Of a DNA stretch of 21,287 nucleotides, positions 16,074-21,287 are shown one piece after another (the first letter of the stretch is position 1; every line of letters starts with the position of its first letter). A program made the position numbers and the translations under genes. Where the stretch lies: positions 1 to 21,287 of the forward strand of contig JAEWZA010000299.1 of NCBI GenBank assembly GCA_023395575.1, in the 5' to 3' direction. The stretch comes from Bacillota bacterium (GTDB lineage Bacteria; Bacillota; Clostridia; Acetivibrionales; DSM-1351). The notes under the pieces are model-generated. The model ran no database searches. It was given only the letters and a program-made list of their open reading frames with translations, and was not told the DNA's origin.

Positions 16074-16104
16074 ATATTAAGAAATGATTAGCTTAGATAA
16101 AATT

Positions 16105-16129
16105 AAGCCCGCATAAAAAATGCGGGTTT
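16105..16129 (+). terminator. Rho-independent terminator after the M23 peptidase gene
   Basis: AAGCCCGCA/TGCGGGTTT (16105-16113/16121-16129) with an A-rich loop, followed by ATTATT. It lies 32 bp after the stop codon. Confidence 0.8.
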
Positions 16130-16160
16130 ATTATTGTCATTTTAAGCATATCAATATATA

Positions 16161-16314
16161 TATCGAGGTAAAAAAATGTTCTCCCCTTCTATAAGCGATG
16201 GGTAATGCTTTTACTTCCGAGCAGTTAGAATAATTGCAGCCTCGATGAAATACCGCTAATGTAATGAAATTTTTATACAATCGATAAATTTCTTTTTTGA
16301 ATCTAGGTATTATA
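16161..16314. repeat. Structured ~150-nt repeat, copy B (upstream of ctpA)
   Basis: Second copy of the element at 1826-1981. Same order of features: enclosing stem ATCGAGG/CCTCGAT (16162-16168/16240-16246), an internal TAATGC/GCAGTTA-type hairpin, then AATACC/GGTATT (16249-16254/16306-16311). The last stem surrounds an A/T hairpin (16264-16275/16283-16294, loop TACAATC). Shared sequence blocks are CTTCTATAAG, GAAATACCGCTAATGTAATR and TGAATCTAGGTATTATAA. Read on the plus strand it lies 61 bp before ctpA and could be part of its leader. It fills most of the 302-bp gap between the M23 gene and ctpA. Confidence 0.65.
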
Positions 16315-16375
16315 ATATTTATTTTTGCTTTAAAATATAGACAAAATAAAGTTTGAAAACAAGAGGTGAGTTGTT

Positions 16376-17614
16376 ATGGATTTTGACAAAAAGGAGTTTA
16401 ATTCTAAATATCCAATAAATATTATTGCTATAACAGCTGTAATTTCATTTACAGTATGTGCACTCTTTTTTATGGGGCTAAGTTATTTCACAGGCAGTTA
16501 TTCATTGGCATTTGCAAAAAGTAGTGTTACTAGGGAAACTATCAAAAAGTTTAATGATGCAAGAAGTATTCTTCAAAATAGGTATTACGAACAAATTGAC
16601 TCAAATAAGCTTGTAGAGGGTGCTATATCAGGTATGACTGATTCTCTCAAAGATCCTTATACTGTGTATTATGATAAGGAGCAAATGAAATGGTTTATGG
16701 ATATGCAAAAAACTACAGAAAATGAGTATGTAGGCATTGGGCTGCCGATAATTCTAGATGAGAATGGAATAGCAACTGTATTAGAACCCTTTGACGATTC
16801 ACCTGCAAAAGCGGCTGGAATAAAACAAGGGGATAAAATAATTAAGATTGACGGAAAAGATGTTACAAATATTAAAGACGATGCTCTTATAGCAAGCATG
16901 ATTAAAGGTGAAGAAAATACAGAGGCTGTATTGACAATATATAGACAGTCTCACCACAGCACCATGAATGTAACAGTTGTTCGAAAAAAGATAGTTGCGA
17001 AAATAAATATTAGAAGCGAAATGCTAGATAACAATATAGCATATATAAAATTAAAAATGTTTGATGAAAACATAAGCAAGAATTTTATAAGTCAGGTAGA
17101 TAAATTGGTCGATGAGGGTGCAAAATCACTAATAATTGATGTTAGAGACAATCCTGGTGGATTGTACAATGAAGTAGTGGCATTAGCAGACAGAATATTG
17201 CCAAGAGGAACGATTGTATATACTGAAGATAGAAATGGTAAAAAGGAGGTTGAATCCTCAGATGATACCTCCCTGGATATTCCTATTGTTGTTTTGACTA
17301 ATGGAAATAGTGCCAGTGCATCAGAAATTCTTGCGGGTGCCATCAAGGACTTTAAAAAAGGAACTCTTATTGGAACAAAGACCTTTGGAAAGGGTTTAGT
17401 ACAATCTACCTATGGTTTTGAAGATGGAACAGGTTTAAAAGTGACAATAGCCAGATATTTTACTCCTTCAGGTGTATGTATTCACGGAGAAGGTATAAAG
17501 CCCGATATTGAAATAAAACTTGATGACAAGTATAAAGATACATCTGTATCGGCTGTCCCGCGAGAAGACGATTTACAGCTTCAGGAGGCTATCAAAGTGC
17601 TTACAGATAAATAA
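16376..17614 (+). CDS. C-terminal processing peptidase, S41A family
   Basis: Membrane-anchored serine protease of the CtpA/CtpB/Prc family. The protein has 412 residues. It has an N-terminal cytoplasmic stretch, one membrane segment (about 15-37), a helical pre-domain, a PDZ domain (about 100-190, with YVGIGLPI and AAGIKQGDKIIKIDG) and the S41 catalytic core. The Ser-Lys dyad is visible: Ser314 in NSASASEI and Lys339 in TKTFGKGLVQ, with Gln343 four residues on. The 25-residue Ser-Lys spacing matches CtpB. Ribosome binding site AAGAGGTGAG precedes the ATG. It follows ftsEX and the M23 hydrolase, so turnover of that hydrolase or other envelope proteins is a plausible role (inference). A spore-signalling role as for CtpB is another option. 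Confidence 0.94.
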   Translation: MDFDKKEFNSKYPINIIAITAVISFTVCALFFMGLSYFTGSYSLAFAKSSVTRETIKKFNDARSILQNRYYEQIDSNKLVEGAISGMTDSLKDPYTVYYDKEQMKWFMDMQKTTENEYVGIGLPIILDENGIATVLEPFDDSPAKAAGIKQGDKIIKIDGKDVTNIKDDALIASMIKGEENTEAVLTIYRQSHHSTMNVTVVRKKIVAKINIRSEMLDNNIAYIKLKMFDENISKNFISQVDKLVDEGAKSLIIDVRDNPGGLYNEVVALADRILPRGTIVYTEDRNGKKEVESSDDTSLDIPIVVLTNGNSASASEILAGAIKDFKKGTLIGTKTFGKGLVQSTYGFEDGTGLKVTIARYFTPSGVCIHGEGIKPDIEIKLDDKYKDTSVSAVPREDDLQLQEAIKVLTDK

Positions 17615-17968
17615 TACTAATATGAGTTCTTCTTAACCTGCTATGATTTCTATTACGAATATTTGAGAAAATATTGTAAATTTTAAGGTATAATTTTTCT
17701 TTTTCAGCCGCATAATACCAATAGCTGTTATTTTCTCATAACATTTTGAAGTCAATATAGTTTGTAGCTGAAAAACGTATTTCGCAAAAAAGAGTGTATT
17801 TTCATTGTAGGTTGGATAACTCAAACTTAAACTACTGGAGCGGTTGATAGAATTAGTATGTAGTATCAAATGATATTATTTTGCTGTAAGTATGCGTGGA
17901 CGGATATAATACGGTATTTAGATTACTATGACTAAAGCTTGATTAACTTTGCTATCTTTAAGTTGTAA
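17615..17968. other. Gene-free spacer after ctpA
   Basis: No convincing gene. A 78-codon minus-strand frame (17633-17869) has low-complexity composition, no clear ribosome binding site and no recognised family. A weak hairpin AATATTT/AAATATT lies near 17658-17675 and may serve as the ctpA terminator. TTTTTCAGC (about 17700) and GCTGAAAAA (about 17767) are complementary, but 60 bp apart. Confidence 0.4.
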
Positions 17969-18186
17969 ATGTTCAATTATAAACGGATAGAAAGACTAGA
18001 AATTATTCTTGAATTAGTTATGAATTTATGGATCTTTAGTAATTTATTACAACTATTTGGCGACAACCCCTTGATGAGTTTGAGCTTAACGAGATTTTTG
18101 TAGGAAGATTGAGTAACCAAACAGTAGCACAGAAGTGGACTAAAAGATGTAATTATGAGGTTATAACTGTGAAAATTAAAATATAG
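17969..18186 (+). pseudogene. Possible small gene split by a one-base frameshift
   Basis: An ATG at 17969 opens a 44-codon frame (MFNYKRIERLEIILELVMN...FGDNPL) ending at 18103. The -1 frame continues from the same point with soluble-looking sequence (PLDEFELNEIFVGRLSNQ... to VITVKIKI) ending at 18186. One extra C in the CCCC run at 18067-18070 would join them into a protein of about 72 residues reading GDNPLDEFEL across the junction. The stop overlaps an AGGAGGTG motif. I recognise no family, and the start lacks a good ribosome binding site. This could be a decayed gene, a sequencing error or chance. Confidence 0.25.
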
Positions 18187-18209
18187 GAGGTGTCTAGTCT
18201 ATGCCATAG
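18185..18209 (+). promoter_or_regulatory. Strong ribosome binding site followed by a two-codon minigene
   Basis: AGGAGGTG (18185-18192) is followed at ideal spacing by ATG CCA TAG (18201-18209). The downstream SASP gene starts in a different frame and has no good ribosome binding site of its own. Either this site initiates the short reading and couples to the SASP gene, or a base has been lost and the SASP gene once started at 18201. Confidence 0.3.
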
Positions 18210-18235
18210 GGTTAGTTGTTTTATATAAAATAGGC

Positions 18236-18415
18236 ATGGACAAAATAATGAATGAAAATGAAAAAGTAAAATATGAAATTGCTCGTGAGCTTGGCTTGAT
18301 AGAGAAGGTTATGAAGGATGGTTGGAAGAGCTTGAGTCCGAAAGAAACAGGGCGTATTGGTGGATTGGTAAATAAGAGAAAGAGGGCACAGATACAGGAA
18401 AGCCAGCAGATATAG
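18236..18415 (+). CDS. Small acid-soluble spore protein, alpha/beta type (SspF-like)
   Basis: A 59-residue protein from ATG 18236, or 55 from ATG 18248. The core KYEIARELGLIEKVMKDG and WKSLSPKETGRIGGLVNKRK matches the alpha/beta-type SASP signature (KxEIAxELG..., then ...KExGRIGG). These DNA-binding proteins coat and protect the chromosome in dormant spores and are degraded at germination. This marks the organism as a spore former. Expression by a forespore sigma factor is expected from the family, but I could not identify a sigma-G promoter. The start is uncertain because no ribosome binding site is properly spaced for either ATG. The stop codon lies within the terminator hairpin. Confidence 0.85.
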   Translation: MDKIMNENEKVKYEIARELGLIEKVMKDGWKSLSPKETGRIGGLVNKRKRAQIQESQQI

Positions 18416-18430
18416 ATTGCTGGCTTTTTC
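18399..18430 (+). terminator. Rho-independent terminator of the SASP gene
   Basis: AAAGCCAGCA/TGCTGGCTTT (18399-18408/18418-18427), followed by TTC. The hairpin overlaps the last codons and stop of the SASP gene. Confidence 0.9.
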
Positions 18431-18578
18431 TAAATGCCATACATAAATTAGCGCAAAATATAATTCAATAACGCATTGATAAGATTGAGCATTGTTAGGC
18501 TTTTCATGTGGGAAAGTTTGTAGTATATTACAAATAGACTGTATTTATTTCTATTTGAAGTGGCTATAACAAAGGATT

Positions 18579-19361
18579 GTGTCCTTTGATATTATTCTGG
18601 ATAAGGATGTGTGTGTTATATATAACAACTTTGCGTATGTATATGATGAATTGACTCGAGATATCGACTATAAAAAGTGGGCGGACTATGTGGAAAGTCT
18701 CATGAAAAAGCATCAGGTTAAGGGTTCAATGATATTGGAGCTAGGATGTGGGACGGGTAGCTTTGGTATAGAAATGGCTAGACGTGGATATGAGATGATT
18801 TGTTTGGATTTATCTACAGAAATGTTGGACTGTGCAAATGAAAAAGCGAAAAAAGAAGGCCTTGATATATTGTTTTTGAATCAAGATATGTGTGATTTTG
18901 AACTATATGGTACTGTAGATGTAATTGTTTGTTTACTTGATAGCTTTAACTACTTAATAAAAGCAACTCAAATCCAAAAATTATTTAAATTGGTTCAGAA
19001 CTATTTAAATCCAAATGGACTGTTTATTTTTGATATTAATACACGTTACAAATTTGAAAATATTCTCTCAGATAATTTATTTTATGAGATAGGAGATAAT
19101 GTTACATATATTTGGGAAAATGAGTACAATAGTAAAACAAAAATATCTAGGTTTGATTTAACATTTTTTGTAAAACAGGATACGCTTTACGAAAGATTTG
19201 ATGAGACACATTTTGAGAAGGCATACTCACATGATGAAATAATGAGGTTTATTAATAACTCAGATTTAGAATTTATAGCTGTTTATAATGAACTAAAGTT
19301 AACAAAACCATCAGAAAAGAGCCAGAGAAATTTTTATGTTTCCAAAAAGGTTAAAAGCTAA
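18579..19361 (+). CDS. Class I SAM-dependent methyltransferase
   Basis: A cytoplasmic methyltransferase of unknown substrate, 260 residues from GTG 18579. SAM-binding motif I is ILELGCGTGSFG, the acidic residue after beta2 lies in ICLDLSTEML, and motif III-like DVIVCLLDSFNYL follows. The C-terminal half is a beta-rich Rossmann completion. The opening IYNNFAYVYDELTRDIDYKKWADY is what family members usually show right after their initiator Met (MY.NFA.VYD). The true start may therefore be the ATA at 18618, six bases after an AAGGATGTG ribosome binding site. The GTG at 18579 is only 2 bases from its AAAGGA. It stands alone between the SASP gene and csp, with no operon partners visible. Confidence 0.88.
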   Translation: MSFDIILDKDVCVIYNNFAYVYDELTRDIDYKKWADYVESLMKKHQVKGSMILELGCGTGSFGIEMARRGYEMICLDLSTEMLDCANEKAKKEGLDILFLNQDMCDFELYGTVDVIVCLLDSFNYLIKATQIQKLFKLVQNYLNPNGLFIFDINTRYKFENILSDNLFYEIGDNVTYIWENEYNSKTKISRFDLTFFVKQDTLYERFDETHFEKAYSHDEIMRFINNSDLEFIAVYNELKLTKPSEKSQRNFYVSKKVKS

Positions 19362-19476
19362 ATTATTAGATTATATTTACAGGAATAAATTGTTGAAAAA
19401 GATGAAAAAATATAATATAGCGTGTATGTGATATGCTGTTCTTTATAGCAATATGTTCATCAAAAATAAATATCAT

Positions 19477-19505
19477 TTGACAGTTTGCAAGATATGTGAT
19501 AAACT
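19477..19505 (+). promoter_or_regulatory. Sigma-A-type promoter of the cold shock gene
   Basis: -35 TTGACA (19477-19482), 17-bp spacer, -10 TAAACT (19500-19505). The transcript would carry a ~65-nt leader containing a tight hairpin CGCGAT/ATCGCG (19526-19531/19535-19540, loop TAT). The leader might be relevant to cold-shock control of translation. Confidence 0.75.
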
Positions 19506-19576
19506 TCTATATGTTGTTAAATGAACGCGATTATATCGCGCAATAAGTTTAGTTATATTTCAGGAGGAATTGATCG

Positions 19577-19777
19577 ATGGAAAAGGGAAGAGTTAAATGG
19601 TTTAATGCTGAAAAAGGCTTTGGATTTATCGAAAGAGATGGCGGAAATGACGTATTCGTACATTTCTCAGCAATCACTATGGATGGATACAAAACACTTG
19701 AGGAAGGCTCAGAAGTAGTTTTCGAAGTTGTTGAAGGAGCTAAAGGTCCTCAGGCTGCAAACGTTCAGAGAGCATAA
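19577..19777 (+). CDS. csp: Cold shock protein (CspA family)
   Basis: A 66-residue single cold-shock domain that binds single-stranded RNA/DNA and acts as an RNA chaperone. RNP1 KGFGFI (13-18) and RNP2 VFVHF (26-30) are intact, with conserved aromatic KWFN at 7-10. Full length for the family. The AGGAGGAATTGATCG ribosome binding region sits before the ATG. Monocistronic, with its own promoter (19477-19505) and terminator (19814-19843). Codon use looks more biased than in its neighbours, consistent with high expression. Confidence 0.97.
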   Translation: MEKGRVKWFNAEKGFGFIERDGGNDVFVHFSAITMDGYKTLEEGSEVVFEVVEGAKGPQAANVQRA

Positions 19778-19813
19778 TATTTGCTTTAACTATATACTGA
19801 AGTAGCCATTAAT

Positions 19814-19843
19814 ACCCCGATATATTATATATATCGGGGTTTT
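19814..19843 (+). terminator. Rho-independent terminator of the cold shock gene
   Basis: A 12-bp perfect stem ACCCCGATATAT/ATATATCGGGGT (19814-19825/19829-19840) followed by TTT; 37 bp after the stop codon. Confidence 0.93.
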
Positions 19844-20139
19844 CAATATTTTGGAGAAATATTATACTTAAATTTAACAAAAGCTTATTGAGAAGGGCTC
19901 ATAAATTTAAGTTAAATTTGTACTAGCATGGTGCTTTCGACACTGAAAAGCTAACAGCAAATATATTAATGTTCACTTTTATACAGAGTTTGAATAATGT
20001 GAAAGAGTTAATATTAAGGAGAAGTGTGAAGAAATATGAAGAATAGCTCTAATAACCTAGAGATTCTCCAACGCTAGCTTAATTTTTTTGTGCGGAAGTT
20101 GGCTTTGAGATTAAAGGATAAAAGAAATAACAAATAGAA
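19844..20139. other. Gene-free spacer between csp and hslO
   Basis: No gene is supported. An inverted repeat ACTTAAATTT/AAATTTAAGT (19866-19875/19903-19912) could form an A/T-rich hairpin. An AAGGAGA motif near 20017 is followed only by very short frames. The hslO promoter should lie here, but no clear -35/-10 pair stands out. Confidence 0.4.
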
Positions 20140-20156
20140 ATGGAGGTGCCAAGCCC

Positions 20157-20231
20157 GTGTCATTTCTGTCAAGGAAATGTATATTTCTTAAATGTTCTTT
20201 TGAGAAATATTGGGTATGGGTATATTTATGA
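20157..20231 (+). CDS. Putative 24-residue leader peptide coupled to hslO
   Basis: A GTG at 20157 lies 8 bases after a strong GGAGGTG (20142-20148). The frame runs 24 codons (MSFLSRKCIFLKCSF then EKYWVWVYL) to TGA at 20229-20231. That TGA overlaps the hslO ATG (20228-20230) in the classic ATGA arrangement. hslO itself lacks a good ribosome binding site, so ribosomes finishing this ORF could re-initiate on hslO. The peptide has two Cys and an aromatic tail. Its function is unknown; it may serve only for coupling. The alternative is that the site is fortuitous. A different-frame ORF from ATG 20140 also overlaps, but lacks a ribosome binding site. Confidence 0.4.
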   Translation: MSFLSRKCIFLKCSFEKYWVWVYL

Positions 20232-21112
20232 ATGACTACATTGTAAGAGTAACAGCGGCTGAAGGAACAGTTCGTGCTTTTGCCTCAGTGGCTACGGAAC
20301 TTGTGGAAAAAGCTCGACTGGTTCACGAACTTTCACCGATAGCTACAGCTGCATTAGGTAGAACACTTACAGCAGCTGGTATGATGTCAAAAATGTTAAA
20401 AGGCGACAAGGATAGGCTTACAATTCAAATTAAGGGGGATGGACCTCTTGGAGGCATTGTGGTGACAGCAGACTCAAAAGCCAATGTAAGGGGCTATGTA
20501 AATAATCCTGGCGTTGATTTGCCTCTAAATGAGCGTGGTAAATTGGATATACGAACAGCTGTGGGCTATGGATATATAAATGTTATCAAGGATATGGGAC
20601 TAAAAGAACCCTATATTGGATATTCTGATTTGGTTTCTGGTGAAATTGCTGATGATTTGACGTACTATTTTGCTACATCTGAACAAGTGCCATCTACAGT
20701 AGCATTAGGTGTGTTAGTGGATGTAAATGGTGTTAAGGCTGCTGGTGGTTTTATAATTCAACTAATGCCAGGAGCAGACGAAGAGACCGTTGAGAAGCTA
20801 GAGGAAAGGTTGATAGGATTCCCACCTATATCAAAGCAGTTGTCAGAAGGAACGACGCCTGAGCAGATTTTAGAGCGTTTACTGGATGGAATGGAGCCTA
20901 AAGTTATTGAAAAAGTACCGTGTAGCTTTACCTGCAACTGTTCAAGAGATAGAATGGAGAGAAATTTGATTAGTATTGGAAAAGAGAATTTGCTTGAAAT
21001 GCTTGAAGATGGCAAGGGTGCAGAGCTTCAATGTCATTTTTGCAATACAAAATATAATTTCACTCACAATGATATGGAAAAGCTTGTAATGGAACTTCAG
21101 AATAAGAAATAA
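20228..21112 (+). CDS. hslO: Redox-regulated chaperone Hsp33
   Basis: A holdase chaperone activated by oxidation (and unfolding) of its zinc centre. The protein has 294 residues from ATG 20228, giving MNDYIVRVTAAEGTVRAFA, the normal opening; in-frame TTG 20210 and ATG 20216 upstream are less likely. The substrate-binding core includes TAALGRTLTA and the GGFIIQLMPGAD block. The redox switch is complete: CxC at Cys236/238 and CxxC at Cys269/272, plus an extra Cys232. Length matches the family. The weak ribosome binding site and ATGA overlap with a short upstream ORF suggest coupled translation. No clear terminator follows before the tRNA promoter. Confidence 0.97.
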   Translation: MNDYIVRVTAAEGTVRAFASVATELVEKARLVHELSPIATAALGRTLTAAGMMSKMLKGDKDRLTIQIKGDGPLGGIVVTADSKANVRGYVNNPGVDLPLNERGKLDIRTAVGYGYINVIKDMGLKEPYIGYSDLVSGEIADDLTYYFATSEQVPSTVALGVLVDVNGVKAAGGFIIQLMPGADEETVEKLEERLIGFPPISKQLSEGTTPEQILERLLDGMEPKVIEKVPCSFTCNCSRDRMERNLISIGKENLLEMLEDGKGAELQCHFCNTKYNFTHNDMEKLVMELQNKK

Positions 21113-21197
21113 AAAGTAATATTGTTAGATTTTTAAAGCATTATGGAGTATTATAACGTAAGAGAAAAATAATTTTAAAAAAAGCTTAAAAAACATG

Positions 21198-21226
21198 TTG
21201 ACTTTATTAACATTGTCTTGTATACT
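21198..21226 (+). promoter_or_regulatory. Promoter of the tRNA gene(s)
   Basis: -35 TTGACT (21198-21203), 17-bp spacer, -10 TATACT (21221-21226), 30 bp before the mature tRNA start. Confidence 0.85.
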
Positions 21227-21255
21227 ATCAATTGTCGCTCACGGAGTTAAGCCTT

Positions 21256-21287
21256 GGGAGCTTAGCTCAGCTGGGAGAGCATCTGCC
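21256..21287 (+). tRNA. tRNA-Val, 5' part (cut by window end)
   Basis: GGGAGCTTAGCTCAGCTGGG followed by AGAGCATCTGCC gives the acceptor 5' strand, a D-arm with AGCTCAGCTGGGAGAGC, and the start of the anticodon stem. The acceptor and D-arm match bacterial tRNA-Val (UAC). The anticodon itself is beyond the window, so the identity is inferred from the body sequence. Confidence 0.8.

Noticed and set aside
17633..17869. 78-codon minus-strand ORF after ctpA
   Set aside because: Composition looks random, with no ribosome binding site and no recognisable domain.
19577..19718. 65-codon ORF starting at 19521, overlapping the cold shock gene
   Set aside because: Out-of-frame shadow of the cold shock protein, which has intact RNP motifs and a proper ribosome binding site.
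20140..20235. 31-codon ORF with a CHFC motif overlapping the hslO start
   Set aside because: No ribosome binding site before its ATG. The GTG ORF at 20157 in another frame uses the visible GGAGGTG and gives the better ATGA coupling. The CHFC resemblance to Hsp33 is likely chance.
1..21287. CRISPR array, prophage or intact insertion sequence
   Set aside because: No regularly spaced repeats, cas-like, phage or transposase genes were seen anywhere in the window.

Overview
The window reads as chromosomal DNA of a low-GC, spore-forming member of the Clostridia. The evidence is A/T-rich codon use, strong AGGAGG-type ribosome binding sites, a short alpha/beta-type SASP gene, and Clostridia-like arg and ftsEX-M23-ctpA gene orders. 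A cellulolytic Ruminiclostridium-like genus is a guess from overall gene style, not something the sequence proves.

Left half (1-9989), minus strand: an arginine/carbamoyl-phosphate cluster transcribed right to left, argC-argB, then argD-carA-carB-argF, with a GNAT acetyltransferase beyond it. Two near-identical control regions, upstream of argC and of argD, each carry a TTGNAT-17-TATAAT promoter covered by two tandem ARG-box-like operators 2 bp apart. The products take N-acetylglutamate to N-acetylornithine and make carbamoyl phosphate plus citrulline. No argJ, argE or full-length argA lies in the cluster.

Middle (10251-12124): a stand-alone MsmX/UgpC-type sugar ABC ATPase with its own terminator, then a gene-free stretch holding a degenerate direct repeat and a 341-bp imperfect palindrome. 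The palindrome has ~125-bp arms around a three-way-junction-like head. A second copy of its right arm opens the window (1-109).

Right half (12125-21287), plus strand: a CdaR/PucR-type regulator, ftsE, ftsX, a secreted coiled-coil M23 peptidase and a C-terminal processing protease (ctpA), together a cell-wall remodelling locus. Then come a decayed-looking spacer, a SASP gene, a SAM methyltransferase with an odd start, a cold shock protein, hslO (Hsp33) preceded by a possible coupled leader peptide, and the 5' half of a tRNA-Val.

The least explained content is non-coding. It comprises (i) the palindromic element with the structured head; (ii) a ~150-nt repeat found between carB and argF and again before ctpA, whose predicted stems show compensatory changes; (iii) a short hairpin repeat present on both sides of the arg cluster; and (iv) the small ORF in the ATGA configuration with hslO.
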